Below are positions 26,401-39,999 of a stretch of 64,000 nucleotides of DNA, in pieces. Numbering within the stretch: position 1 is the first letter of the stretch; every line of letters begins with the position of its first letter. The notes below the pieces were generated by a model. It worked only from the letters and a program-made list of their open reading frames with translations, did not search any database and was not told the origin of the DNA. Source of the stretch: Hymenoscyphus infarciens (Eukaryota; Ascomycota; Leotiomycetes; Helotiales; Helotiaceae); the NCBI GenBank assembly GCA_001414345.1, contig LLCB01000241.1, positions 28,105 to 92,104 on the forward strand, read 5' to 3'. A program made the position numbers and the translations under genes.

Positions 26401-29153
26401 TCTCTTCTTTTTTAGTAGATAAGCTCTAGATTTATAAACGTAGATTCTATTCTAATCTAGTTTAAAGTCTTTTATTACTAAATTCTTAAACTTTAGATTA
26501 TATTAGTAGAAATAATTATTAAACTATAATAAGAGTACCTTATTTAATATCTTAAACTTATTTTTTTAGTTAAGACTTATATTATAAAGCTAGATTCTAG
26601 CTATAGTTGACTTAGTCTAGAAATATTATAGTAAATTAGTAGTAGATAATATTTTAATTAAGTATATAATTACTTTTTATCTTACTCTTTCTACCTCTTT
26701 ATTTAACTTATAAGTATAAGTTAGTATAAGTTCTAAGTTTATTCTAATTTCTATAGCTTATAAAGTATATTCTAAGACTCTATATTATAGGATTACTAAT
26801 TTATTATTATTATATTTAAGCTTATAAATCAAAAAACTATATTACTATCTAATCTATCTTTTAAAGTTCTTAAGCTTTTTAAATACTATTTCTCTCTTTT
26901 TATTTATTATTATAAATCTAAAGAGCTTTCTACTATACTCCTCTTTTATTAGAAGAAGCTATTTAGCTCTATTATATCTAGTTAAGAAGTTAAATAGATC
27001 TTATAAGTACTACTAGAATAGTTATATACTTCTATTCTTAGAGATATATCTTAAAATAACGTTCTAAGTATAAGTAATAGTATAGTATAAGTACTTTACT
27101 TATTTAATACTTATTATTTTTACGTTTTTTACTAACTAGACTAGAGCTTTAAGAGCTTCCTATCCTAGATATCTTAATCTTTTATATTATATTTCTACTA
27201 AATTACTTCTTAGTCTAGTATAGTTTCTTATCTTCTTATAAAAGCGTTTATTAATCTTTTTAGAGAGTATTAAGTATATTAAAGTAAATATAGCTTAGGG
27301 GTTTTAGAGCTTAGTATAGTTATTAATAGAGTTATATTTAAATAAGACTAAGTTTATTATATAAATTAAAGATTTAATAACTATACTATTCTTTATAGAT
27401 CTAAAGTATAGTAAATAGTTATACTTATTATACTATACTCTAGATTCTTTAATATATACTTCTAAGATAATATTAGAATAAAAGCTCTTAATAATAGTAA
27501 TATTAGTAAGCGTTAGATCTACTAAGTTACTTCCTCTTTTACTCTTAAGAACGTTCTTTATAACTCTTATTCCTATTCTACTAATTAGAATACTAGTTAT
27601 TTCTAATTCTACTATATTATTAAAGTATCTAAAAGTTCTTAAGATAAGTATATCTTTACTATTAATAAGATAAACTACTTTATAATTATTAAAGAGTATT
27701 AAATCTATAAAAGAGTATTTAATATATTTAGCTATAAAAGTATAGATTCCTTATTTTAGAGCTTAGTTTATCTTTTCTAGATTAGTTAAAAGCTTTAAAG
27801 ATAAGATTATAATACTTATATTCCTAATAAGGTATTTTAATAACTCTTAACTACTACTAATAAAGCTTATAGATCCCTTTCTAAACTTAGATTATATTAT
27901 AGAGAACCTTTTAATTAGTTTCTTTTAGAGGTCTATTTAGAATAGAGCTCTTAAACGCTATATACTCTCTTTTAACTTCTTATTATTTAGAGGATTATTA
28001 AGAGTAGAATTATACTTTCTAGTAAGTATAAATTCTAAGGTTTAGTAGTTAATAGGTTTCTAAAAGTGTTTTTAACTAGTCTTATATAAATATTTCTTAT
28101 TATTAGAACTCTTATTTTAAGCTTTATTCTTAGAATTAGATAGGTTATTACTTCTACCTCTAAGGATAGAGTATATCTTACTAGCCTTTTTACTAGTCTT
28201 TAATATAAGGTGTTTATATAAGATCTCTAAAAACATTTTAATAAGATTATTAAGTAATATAACTTCTTTTCTAAGCTCTATATTATTAATTAATTATATC
28301 TTTTAACTTATTACCTAGGTAAGAGTAACTTAGTAAACTATATCTAAGAAGTCTTTTACTATAAGTAGACTCTTAATCTTTAAGAGTTAAAAATTTTTTA
28401 CTTAGTTATAGTAGTGTTTTTAGTTAAAGAACTAGTAATTAAGGTTTATAGACTCTAATTTAGTTTAAGTAAGCGTATTCTAGTATTCTATATATACTAT
28501 ATTTTCTATGTTTTCTAATATTAGTACTAAGTTACTTTTAAGCTTTTAAATTAAGTCTTAGAAAGCGAATTTCTAAGTATATCTAAGTAAGGATTAGGCT
28601 TCTAAGAGTATAGACTTATCTATAGTACTCTCTACTTAGGAGCTAACTTTATATATCTTACTTTATATAGTATAAAGCTTATTAATTTTAAAAGCGTATC
28701 TTTTACTATTATCTTTAAAGTCCTCTTTAACGTTATTAGCTATTACTAAGAGAGGTAGTTCTAGTAGATCTCTTCTTATATATTAAGCTACTAATAGTAT
28801 ATCCTAGGCTTTATTTACTATAAGCTAGGCTTCTTTAAGTCTAATATTCTTATTAAGTATAGCTTATTTAATTATAGAATAGAGTCTTTTAAGCTTATTA
28901 GCGTTTTTAGTATTAAGACTATTTAGGTTAAAGTATTCCTAGACTCTTTTTTAGTAAGTAATATAAAAGAAGCGGTTATACTATATAAGCTACGAGTTTT
29001 AGTTAGTAAGAAGGATTTTTTTAGTTAAGAGTAAGCTTACTATTATAAAAGTAGTACTCTTAAGAAGAAAAATAAGAATAGATAAAAAGAAGATAAAGCT
29101 AATATAACTAGTATAGTAGAAGTAGTATCTTATCTACTAACTAAGCTTATAAC

Positions 29154-29328
29154 TATAGCGATTATAGAAGCTATATTAAGAGTATAAGATAAGTAAAGTA
29201 AAGTTAAAGTAGATACTTAATTCCTAGAACTATAGAGGAGAGTATAAGGCTTTAAATACTATACTTCTTACTTAAAAAGTAGGGATTATTAGGTAATCCT
29301 TTATCTAACTCACCTTTATTCTATGACA
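29154..29328 (-). repeat. LTR of copia 1 (5' LTR by orientation)
   Basis: 175 bp, same length as its partner, ending TGACA directly before the TSD TAGTT at 29,329-29,333. Read on minus it begins TGTCA, as LTRs do. Confidence 0.85.
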
Positions 29329-29599
29329 TAGTTTTATATAGTAAAACTACGTAGTTTTAAAAACTACGTAACTTTTTAATATTATATAAAATATATAATA
29401 ATATATTAAAATTTTATAGTTTTAGCTAGGTTTCTAGGAAAGTTTAAGTTTTAAGAAGCCTAGAAAAAAGGAAAACTAAACTCTTTTAAGCTCTATTTTA
29501 GTAGTTTCTAGGCTTTCTATTAGCTAGGCTCTTATTACTTATCTTATAATAAACTATAAACGTTAGTAATACTATTATTAAAATAATAATAATAATATT

Positions 29600-31920
29600 A
29601 GTTTACTATTAAAAGAAGCCTAGACACTCTCTAAGAAGTTAGTAAGAGTTCCTAAACCTATACTAAAGATATACTAACCTCTTATCTTCTCTACTTCTAC
29701 CTAAGCTAAGGCCTAGGCTACTACTATTACTAAAGAAGCAGCTATCTTAAATAATAAACTAGGAGACGAAGATATAAACTAGGAATAAGCACTTTTATAC
29801 GTATATAGTAGGTCTCCTTCTACTAGCTCGTCTTATTTAGTTTCCTCTAGTTTATCTACTAGTTTAAAGTGTAAATATATATAAAAGTTAACTATAGAGT
29901 AATAATACTCTTAAGTATAGAACTATATACTCTTAGTAGATATTAATACTAAATATATATATTAAATAACGAAAAAGTACTCCTAGGATTAGAAGTATTA
30001 TATATAATAGTACTAAGTCTTATCTAGTACTAGAATCGTATAAAAACACCTAATTAAAGTTTATAAGATTCTAAATAAAGAACCTTATTAAGAGATAGTA
30101 TATAGTATAAAGCGGCGGATTAAGATTACTTTAGAATTAGTCTAGTAAAACACTAAAAAGTAATATTAAATTAGCTATAGTAATAGTATCTTACTTAATC
30201 TAAAAGTACTTAAATATCTCTAGATATAAGTAATCGTTATATACTCTCTCGCTTTTAAGCTAGTAGAGGCTCTCGAGGTTAGAGCCTTCTTATACTATTT
30301 TAATTCTAACGTACTAGTTTAGCTTCTACTTATATATTTTATAATATATAGATAGATCTAAAACTACTATAATATATAAAAAGTTCGAATCCGCTATCTA
30401 CTTAATAGTTTACTTTTAAAGATCTATATCTTATATAATCTCTAGAGCTTACTAAATAATCTTATAATATTTAGTATACTAGCGTGTTTTATAGAGGTAG
30501 ATAAGAAGCTTTAATTAGTAGTATTAGCTCTTAAAGGAGTTAAAGGCTTATATAGAGATAAGTATCTTAGAAACGCGATTATTAAGGTTTTAGAGAATTA
30601 GAGTTTTATATAAAATTTAAGATACTTTTAAATAAATAACGCTTTAAATAATAATATAATAATAGAGTTCCTATAGTTAAGTATATACTTTTTTTACTTT
30701 ATTTAATACCTTTATTAATCTTTTAAAAATGCGTCTTAAATATAGAATTCTAAATTATACTACTCTTAAGTATTAAATACGTTATATAGGTTATATTATT
30801 AATCTTATTATCTAGTTCTTCCTCTTTTATATAACTAAAGACACTCTTGATTACGACGATATCGATTAATCTTCGGTGTTTTAAGCGACGATAGATTCTA
30901 TTAAAAATTAGTATAAAATTAGACTTCTTAGTAAACTTTATAATTTCGTAGTATATATTTAAAGAAGTATTTAATAGCTTATAATATATAAAGAGATTAT
31001 AGAATTAAGACTTAAAAGAGATAATAGTATATAGTAGAATTCTTAGTATAATATATTAGATAGCGTACTTATTTATAAAGATAATATACTCTCTAATAAT
31101 AATTAGTATATTATATATATTATATATAAGTTTCTTAAGTAATTTATACTACTAAGATACTCGAGTTAGATTATTTAATACTCTTAAAAGCACTTATTAT
31201 AATAGATTATTATCTCTTAGCTTTTAAGTATAGTAAAAGAATATTTATAAAGAACTCTATACTTTTATAGATCTTTAATTTAGACTAGAAGAAGCTAAAT
31301 AACTATTATCGATTATTTAACGATTTACTAGTATATACTATAGTACTTATATTAAATCTACGTCTTAAATAGTAGTATATTAATAAGAATTAGAAAAAAG
31401 CTCTTTAAGACTCTATTAGAGGTTTAGTACTTAATCTCTAGAAGGAATATTATCTAATAATCTTAATATTACTTGATAATTCTACTACTACTACTACTAC
31501 TCTAAAAGACAACGATAATCTCTTTTTCTTATTCCTTTATACTACTTTTAACGAGATTAATAATATATCTACTACCGACGAATATAAGTACTATTATACC
31601 TCTTCTATTATACTAATATATTTAAATCCTATTAAATAGTAGCTTAAGTCTATCTAATAAAAGTAGTACTTAAATCTCTCTTAAATAGCTCTTAATATAC
31701 TCTTAATATCTACTATATCTACTAAGCTAGAGCGACTCTTCTCTAGTACTAAAATTATAATTACTAATTATTAGAACTGTCTTAGTATACTTTTAATAAA
31801 CGCTCTTATATACTTTAAGTCTTAGTTCGGTTTACTTAATCTAGAAGATACTATAATAAAGATTAAAAGAGAGATTAGAGTATTAGAGAAGAAGAATAAT
31901 AAGAGAATTATAAGAGAGGT
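29600..31920 (+). pseudogene. hAT transposase relic
   Basis: The plus frame read through stops shows an N-terminal region around 29,880-30,060 where a BED zinc finger would sit (not provable), a central region, an acidic linker near 31,500, and the C-terminal hAT dimerisation block at about 31,690-31,860: ALNILLISTISTKLERLFSS, then TKIIITNY*N and INALIYFKS*FG. The E-R-x-F-S box followed by R-x-x-L and L-K-x-W is the family signature. Broken by RIP stops. Confidence 0.8.
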
Positions 31921-32132
31921 TAATACTTTAGTTACTACTAAAGAGCTACTTTTAGGTTAAAAATAGTAGCTCTTTTTATCTATAGTTTTTAAAACTACGA
32001 TAGTTTATATAGTTAGTTTTATTAATTTATTACTTAGTTCTACTAATAGTACTAAAACCGTAGTATAGTTTAGTATATTCAAAACTAGAGGAAAACTACG
32101 AAAACTATACTATTCCCTATACTAGTATAATT

Positions 32133-32510
32133 AGACTAAGCCTTCTACTATAACTTCTAGACATTTATATATATATAGCCTAATAACGTACTTTATATAG
32201 AAAGAAGACGTCTTTTAAAAGAAGTCTAAGAGAATCTTAGATAGTAGAATAAGATATTATTATAGTTTAATAGTATATACTTCTTTAATAATATCTACTT
32301 ATATATATACTTCTTTTAAAAGCTTAAGAGCCTTCTTTTTAGAAGTAGATAATCTAAGATATATTTAGTAAGAGTATATATATATATTACTAAAGAAATA
32401 TACTCTTTAGTTATATTATTTAGAAAATAGAAAGAATACTTAATTTAATATAAATATCTTTAATATTAAGATAGTAAAAGTATTCTTTCAATAATAGAAG
32501 AGACTATAAG
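32133..32510 (+). pseudogene. Ngaro-like RT/RNase H junction piece
   Basis: The RT frame left at 21,399 resumes here: SFYTSIV before the hAT is followed by *LD*AFYYNF*TF after it, in the same frame. In DIRS-order elements a L-x-S-L-T-G-x-x-S-F-x block is followed by V-x-x-G-R-x-F, so the join makes sense. The piece ends at the TSD ATAAG of copia 2. Confidence 0.7.
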
Positions 32511-32681
32511 TGTCGGTATACATTTAAGAGGTAAATAGCAATTCAGATTAGTACACGTGGTTATACGTACGTCTCGCTTAAGGGCTACTTAAGTAGGCAT
32601 CGTAGCTAGCTTTACTCGGTATATACGAACAATAATACAACTCTTTTTACATCGCTTTTATAACTATAAGTCATACTAACA
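32511..32681 (+). repeat. 5' LTR of copia 2
   Basis: 171 bp, begins TGTCGGTATAC and ends CATACTAACA. Similar LTRs occur at 38,568, 42,080 and 42,774, so this is a local family of four. Confidence 0.9.
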
Positions 32682-35600
32682 CTAATTAGTAGATATATAG
32701 ATTAGATTAGATACTTAGTTACTTTGTATATTTCTACTATAGACATACTTATATAAAAGTAAACTTAATATTACTAGTAGACTCCCCTTTACAGATCGTA
32801 GTTCCTTCTACTGTTTAAATTTCGACAAATAGTAAACGCTTCTTAATATAAGAAGCATCGATTACTAATACTAACCTTCTAACGTTATCCTAATAACTTC
32901 CCCGACCTTCTATTATCTCTTGAGATAATTCATACTCTCTAAGACACTTATTCACCTAAAACCTAAATTCTCTTTCACCTACTAAGTAAAGTATAAATAG
33001 ACTTTTAATAATATCTAAATTTATCTATAATATCTATAATATTAATAATATAATAGACATACCGATACTAATTCCAACGACTTTAGAAGCTTTAACTTTA
33101 GTACTAAAACAGGCCTTAAAGCTAGCACCAAAGCTAAAGTTAATATAGATAGAAGAGACGATTTTTACTACTAAAAGAGAAGAAGAGTATATTAAAGGAA
33201 AGAACGAAGACCTTCTTCTTTAGAACGAATTTCAAGTAGACTTTAAAGAATAGGATTAAGATAAATTTACTAAGATCTACTAATTTATAAATACTAAGTT
33301 ATAATAGACGCTTTAAAGAAGAGGTATATAGGTTAAGATAAATAGGCATAAAATACTTATATCTTAAGTACTATATAACACCGCTACCGAGGTTAACTAA
33401 ACTAAGTAGTTAGACAAAGAATTAAAAGCTATAGTATTAGAAAGAGACACTAGTAGTAGAGTCTTCAGATCTTATTACAAATATATACTAGAATACGCTA
33501 AAAGATAATAAAAGCTATAACAACAACAACTACAACCTCTACAACCTCTACAACAATAACCTCAAGCTAAAAATATTACTTAAAACACCTAATCTAAGAT
33601 AAAGGCTAGAAACAAAGCTTTATAAGCCTCTACTACATAACAATCTTCCTCTATATAACAATCTTCTACCGTATAACAATAATAATAACAACTAATACCT
33701 TTAACAACTTTAATCCCGCCACTTAAAAGGAAAGACCTAAGTAATCTAACACAACCTCTAATCTAACTTTTAGGTCTACTAAAAGATAACTAGACCTCCT
33801 TCTTTATATCTTATTAATTTAGTAAAGATACTAGTAGTAACGATTTCAACAATGTCTCTAAATATCTAGAACATAATTAGTAATAGAATAATCCTAGCAG
33901 AAGACTACTAGTATAAATAAATATAGTATATTTTAAACCAGAGTTAACTTTATAAAATTCTTAAAAAAGTTAAAACTACTCTTATATATTAAGTACTCTT
34001 ATAAAAGTATATAAGAATAATTAAAAGTATAGTAGAAAAGAAGATAACTTTATAATTAAAGTTATAATATTTAAGAACATATATAAGAGAAGTAGAGTAT
34101 TACTAGTAATTTACTCTCTTACCTTTTCTACTATACTAAAAGGTAATACTTTGAATTACTTTTATACTATACTTTTTAATAAAAACATTAATTAATCTTT
34201 TAAAGTTTTATCTATATCTATATAATAATACTTTAAAGATAAACTTTATAAAAGAGGCTAATTATCTAAGTAGAATAATATTGATTTATAAGAGATAATA
34301 TAAGTATCTAGAGTATTAATATTAAGCTCTTTTAAAGATATATTATTAAGACTTAATTTACTAAGATTTTCCCTCTCTACTAACTTTTGTACTAATAGTT
34401 AGTTTTTAAATAAGCTAATTTTAGTATATAAAAAAGTCCTAGATTATGCTATTATAATATTAACCTTACTCTAAGACTCTTTGATTTCTAATACTATTAC
34501 TCTTCTATGAAGTTTAATCTAATCCTATATAAAAGTCTACTTAGAGACAGTTATAAACGAAACTATAATAACTAAAAGGTACTTTTATAAGAGTAGATAA
34601 TATAGTAGTATAAATAAATTTAGTAGTATAAATTAATATAAGAAGAAGAGGATATATTATATATATAGAAAAGACGACTATTTATCTTAAGATTATAGTT
34701 AAGAAGAGTAGAACTGTTACTTTGCTAAATAGACTAATAAGAATTCTAGACACTTTAAAGAGAAGTAAGATAGATATACTAGAAAGGTATATAATATAAA
34801 TATAGTATATGCTTAGAGTACCTAGAAGGAGGAGATATTAGAAATACTTTAAGCTATCGCTCTATTAAAAGAAGATAGTTACTTATTAGATACTAGTATA
34901 GATAATAAAGTTATCTATTATAATATTACTTTTATAGGATTTATTAACGATTTTAATACTAAATAACTTACTACGAATTTAATAAGTTTAATATAAAAAT
35001 ACGTTATTAATAGATATATCTTATAAAACCTGAACAACCTAAATAACACTTCTAATATTATATACGAATTTATAAAGGAGGTGTTTATAATAATAGTTAA
35101 AAGATATATAAAAGAGAACTTCTTTAGTATAATAATTAATACTAGAGTAGCTTGAAAGTTAAGTATAGAATATAACTAATATCTTATATATATTAGACTT
35201 ATTAAAAGCGTCCTAATTAATAAAGGTATAAAGAGTTAATTTAATATCTAGTTTAGTAAGAGATATACTCTATTTTTAGGATTAATAATAGTTGATATAC
35301 TAATTAGAAGAGCTAAATTCTATATAATATAATCTAATACCTCTTTTATCTTTTATATTAATAATATAAATAACTTAAATATTACTCTAAATAATCTTTA
35401 AAATATACTTATCTAAGAGAATAAGAAAGGATTAGAAGTTAAAAGGTTCTCTATTATATAATAATTTAGATACTCTTTTCTACTCTAGGATAAAGCTATA
35501 TATAACTTTATATAAGAGTACCTAACATTTCTTATAGATATTAATATTTAACGACTTTATAAGTGATTTAGCTACCTATTGGTACTAAGATTATAACGTA

Positions 35601-38567
35601 TACTAGAAAGAGCTAGATATTATATTAACTAAGGTATCTTTTAACATCTTATTAAATTTTATAAATACTATTAAAAGTATAGAAGTTTGCCTAGCTGATT
35701 TAAGTTTACTCTTTATAATAACCTTGAATTTAATTATAGTATTTTAATTAATACTTTCTTCCTTAATAAGTAGATAGTCTTATACTATATAGATAAAGTA
35801 ATAAGGTATTAAGTAAGTAACTTTTTACTAGATATAAAAGTAATAACTATATAAAAGGTCTTCTAAAGATATTAGATTAATATATATCTTAGACTCTTTA
35901 ATTATATTATTATAAATACTAGGATAAACTTTATTAGAAAGGACTTCGTATACTCTACTACTAGAATAGGTACTATAGTAAAAACTATACTAGTTAAAGC
36001 ATATAATTTAATTAGTATAGTAGAATAATACTATAGACTAATTCGACAGGTATATAATATTATATATAAATAAGAGCCTTATCTCTTATAAAGTTTAGCA
36101 CTTTAAATAGCCTTTAAAGTAATCAATAATATAGTAAGCCTAAATAGTCTAGTCTCTACTCTATTAGTATATAGAGTATATACTTAAATAACTATAAATA
36201 ACATACCTTCGTAACCGATTTCCACAAGGTTAGAGACCTATAAGAAGGCTACTTAAGAAGTACAAAAGTAGATTACATCCTACTAAGTTAAAGAAGCTCT
36301 TAATATACGAAATAAACCGATTAACTAAGTTAAGGACTTACTCTTAAATTTAGACGTTTTAGTATAAAGGGAGTATATAAAGTCTTAGATAAGACCTTTT
36401 ATCCTTTAAGGAATCGAGAATAAGGACTATATTATAGTACTACTAAGTAGTCCTATAAAGTTTTAATCTATAGTTATAAAGCTATACTTTATTAAAACTT
36501 CTAAAACTTCTAGAATACTACTAGTAACTAAGGAAGTTTCTAGTATAGCACTGTCTAAAACGATACTATAACCCTATAAAAAAGGGAAAACTTTTAAGTA
36601 ATAGAGTAGATAAGATATTAAATAATATTTATCTTCTCTCTAATATCGACTTCGACAGTTATAGATCTACTAAAACACTGATGTTCTAGAAGCTATTCTA
36701 GAACCTCTTTAGAAGCATAGACGTAGACGGCCTCGAAAGTATCTAAGGCTTTTAGACAATATTGAAGCGTTATTCTAGTAGTTAGATACTTTTATTAACG
36801 ATATCGACTATATTACTTTTAAGAATGTTAAAACTTTTCTTACTAATTTAAACGAACCTTATAATATTAAAGTCTTTATAGCTAATAATAGTATAATATA
36901 TATTAAATTACGATAAAAGAAGATTAATAGATTAACTAATCGTAGTATTTTTAAGATTATTACTTAAAAGGAATTACCTTCTAATACTTGAATATTTAGA
37001 TTACGCTTTATGGATAATATTAAATTTAAGGGTATAGTACTTACTTTTATAAAGTTAAGATTAGTAATCTAAGTATATAATAATACTAGAAAGTTACTAG
37101 TACTTACTTAAACACTTATAATTTAAAGAGTAAGCTAGAGAATAATCCTTATACTTATTATAATACTTCTAAGTTTATAAGTATTTATTTAAGATATTAT
37201 ATAAGCATATATATAATCTTTAACTGACTTAAATTAGAAATTCTTTATACGCCCTCCTAAAGATTATCCTTAATAGGAAGATATATTCTTTAAAGTAATT
37301 AGGCTATTATATAGTATCCTAGAAGCTAGTAATTATTAGTTTATAACGTACTATAAATACTATATTCTAAGGCTTATAATAGAATAGTTAACATTCGACC
37401 CCTGTCTTTTATATACTAAGTTATACTAATATAACGAGTAAGTAAAGTTAGATGCTCCTTTTAGTATAGTAGGCCTTTAAACTAATAATACTCTTATACT
37501 CGCTAATAACGCTTTTACTAACAGAGAAGAGCTTACTATTAATAAAGCTAGGTTTATGTCTAAGGAGAAAGAAGAGCTTACTATTAACTATCTAATCAAA
37601 TTTAATAGAGGGCTAATTACTAAGTATTATAATAGCTCTATATCTCTTACTTAGGATTATGTAAAACACTTAAATTTAATATAAGAAGTTCTAACTAAGA
37701 TATCTAATATAAAAGAGGCATTACGTATAGTAGATACTAAAGATTAATATATTATATAGTGTACTAGAGGAATATACTTAGCTATGTTATCTTAACCTAA
37801 GGCTACTTTTAACTTATTATATACTATTTAAACTATTAATCCTTAAAATAACAATATTTCTCTCCTTAATAAACGAATTTAGTAGTAAATCGATAATACT
37901 ATAAGAGGACTTAAATTCGTTAGGTTAGATAAATCTTCTCTAAAGTTATATACTTTTACTAATAGATTATTTGCTAATAATAAAGACTTATTATTATAAA
38001 TCAGTTATGTTATTACTCTTATAGATAAAGATAATAATACTAATATCTTATATTAGTCTTCTACTAAATATAAGAGAGTTACCTGTAGTGTTTTAGTATT
38101 AGAATTATATATAATAAGCTCTAGATTTAATATTATAGCTTTAATAAAATCAACTTTCAAAAGCATCTTAGGATTTAAGGTACTACTTATAATATATACT
38201 AATTTAAAGTCCATTTATAAATATATAGCTAAATTAGGTATAACTAAGGAGAAGCGACTGATGATTAATATTATATACCTATAAGAAGCGTATAAATTAA
38301 GAGAGATTAATAAGATTAAATAGATTAATAGTAAGAGTAATCCTATAGATGCTATAACTAAAAAGGGTTACTATAATACTCTACAAAAGTTAATTAATAC
38401 TAATAAGCTAGACATCAACCTTATAGAGTAGGTAGAACGAAATAAGAGACTAAAATAGAGCCTCCTTATTAGTCGAGGACAAGGAATAGAGGGCTCTAAT
38501 TAGTTAGATTAGATATATGATTTTTAGTAGTTTTAAGTAACTTCTATCGTTTTTAAAGAAGTGCTAG

Positions 38568-38738
38568 TATCAGTATACATTCAAGGGGTAAATAGCGATT
38601 CGGATTAGTACACGTGGTTACACGTACGTCTCGCTTAAGAGCTACTTAAGTAGGCATCGTAGCTAGCTTTACTCGGTATACACGAACGATAATACAACTC
38701 TTTTTACATCGCTTTTATGACTATAAGTCATACCAACA
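38568..38738 (+). repeat. 3' LTR of copia 2
   Basis: 171 bp, begins TATCAGTATAC and ends CATACCAACA, followed by the TSD ATAAG. It is less mutated than the 5' copy at several sites. Confidence 0.9.
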
Positions 38739-38743
38739 ATAAG

Positions 38744-38960
38744 TAATAAAAAGAGTAATTATTTATATAGATAATATTACTATATAGATTAGACTTCTTA
38801 AATAGTTCTTAAGATATCTCTACTAAAATCGCTTCTTATAAGCTAATTTACGCCTAGCTACCTAATATAATATTAATATACGATTAAAGTAGATACTAGA
38901 AGTAAATAATATCTTAGTTAATACTCTCTTATATAATTTATATAGAATAGTTTTTTTTTT
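38744..38960 (+). pseudogene. Ngaro-like RNase H relic
   Basis: Directly after copia 2 the Ngaro frame continues: IIYIDNITIQIRLLKQFLRY and, near 38,905-38,945, EVNNILVNTLSYIIYIE. The D-N-x-x-V and N-x-L-A-D-x-L-S-R blocks of DIRS-type RNase H fit these, with RIP changes (Ala/Asp/Arg codons altered). A T-run follows at 38,951-38,960. Confidence 0.72.
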
Positions 38961-39380
38961 ATTTTTATTATTTAAATAGTCTTTTTAGCTATCTAAAGCT
39001 AGCACTATATAGACGTACTTATTTATAGGGTTTTATCTAAAAGTAGCTTATATACTTCTTAAAGTACCTATTACTAGGCCTATTATATATATATACCTCT
39101 ACGCTTCTAGCTTTATATTCTAGTAATAGCTTAGTATCTTCTTCTATTTCTTATATTTTAATTCGAATTTAATATTTTTAGTTATTCTTATAAACAACTA
39201 ATTTAGTTCTTTATAATAGCTCTTATAAAGGCTTAGTTAGCTCTTCTCTATATAAGACTAATAATAATTGTCTTCTAGTATACTATCTTATATAAAACTA
39301 TTCTCTAATATATTTCTAATCTAAGTTTTCTAGTTCTATCTTCTATTCTCTCTACTCTAGGGCTCTATACTATTTAAGAG

Positions 39381-39581
39381 GTATTTTACTACTTTATCTA
39401 AGAGCTACTAAACACGCTTTAAATATCTACTAATATAAATAGTAGAGAATCAGTTCTCTATAACTACTAGAGAATTAGTTCTCTACTTTATAGTCTTATA
39501 TCTTCTAAGAAGTATTTCGCTACTTTGTTAAAGTACTACTAAACGTACTTTAAATATCAACTAATATAAATAGTAGAGAAT
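39381..39581 (+). repeat. Short direct repeats with small palindromes
   Basis: Two copies of a ~70 bp sequence (39,381-39,450 and 39,512-39,581). Between them are two related 16-bp hairpin-capable palindromes, AGAGAATCAGTTCTCT (39,444-39,459) and AGAGAATTAGTTCTCT (39,469-39,484). They lie between RNase H and the recombinase of the Ngaro-like element. Role unknown. Confidence 0.6.
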
Positions 39582-39999
39582 CTATTATCTAGTTATAAAA
39601 ACCTCTCTATATCTATACTTCTATTTATACTACCTAGGCCTCTTCTAATTACTCTATTACTATTACTAGAGGTTCTTTACCTCTTCTAGTAATTCTCTTA
39701 ACTTAAATATAATATATACTAACTATATAGAATAACTATTACAAGTATTACCTCTAATCTTAGGTTAGTATATAGCTCTTATCTTTTTAGAGTTATATAT
39801 AATTCCGTAGTATATCTAGAGTAGAAGTCCTCTAGTATTAGCGAATATATAGAATCGACTTTAGAGACTTTCTTAATTAGTTTATTTTAGTAGTCTACAG
39901 ATACTACTATTAAGTAAATAAGCTATATAAGTCTTTTTCGCTAATATCTAGTATATTCTTATATATAATATAGCTTCTTTATAGAAGGTCGAGAGGCTT

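Larger units (their letters stand above)
21527..29328 (-). mobile_element. Ty1/copia element 1, full length, minus, inside hAT
   Basis: 7,802 bp with 175-bp LTRs at 21,527-21,701 and 29,154-29,328. An exact 5-bp TSD, TAGTT, lies at 21,522-21,526 and 29,329-29,333. The right LTR ends TGACA. Minus-strand coding relics run from gag near 28,900 through integrase to RT (about 24,650-25,250: KLDKVLYKLRDSLAL, then IIFYINNI for the Y-V-D-D box) and RNase H (about 24,000-24,300: IIEAKLLRV for the S-T-E-A-E motif). Integrase before RT and the LDKALYGL-type block mark copia. The 2 kb between RNase H and the 3' LTR is unusual and is described separately. Confidence 0.88.
21408..32124 (+). mobile_element. 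hAT DNA transposon, split by a copia element
   Basis: About 2.9 kb without the copia insert. It is bounded by an exact 8-bp TSD, GTATAATT (21,400-21,407 and 32,125-32,132), and by inverted termini (left TAGTATAGAGAATA, right its near-complement ending CCCTATACTA). The 8-bp TSD and the C-terminal transposase dimerisation domain define hAT. The copia element entered 119 bp inside the left end. The element inserted into the RT frame of the Ngaro-like element, which continues cleanly on the far side. Confidence 0.88.
32511..38738 (+). mobile_element. Ty1/copia element 2, full length, plus
   Basis: 6,228 bp with 171-bp LTRs (32,511-32,681 and 38,568-38,738) and an exact TSD, ATAAG, at 32,506-32,510 and 38,739-38,743. 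The LTRs differ at about 12 sites, all transitions. Plus-strand relics: gag (33,050-33,900) with a Gln-rich run near 33,520, protease (LLDTSIDNKV near 34,890), integrase, RT (about 36,800-37,500) and RNase H (about 37,700-38,400, ending EAYKLREINKIK and NPIDAITKKG, the copia E-x-Y-E-R-R-E and N-P-A-D-x-x-T-K blocks). It retains more CpA and TpG than its neighbours. Confidence 0.9.

Noticed and set aside
21522..29333. Repeat pair at 21.5 and 29.2 kb as part of the Ngaro split repeats
   Set aside because: Length, TG/CA-type ends and the TAGTT duplication show they are LTRs of copia 1.
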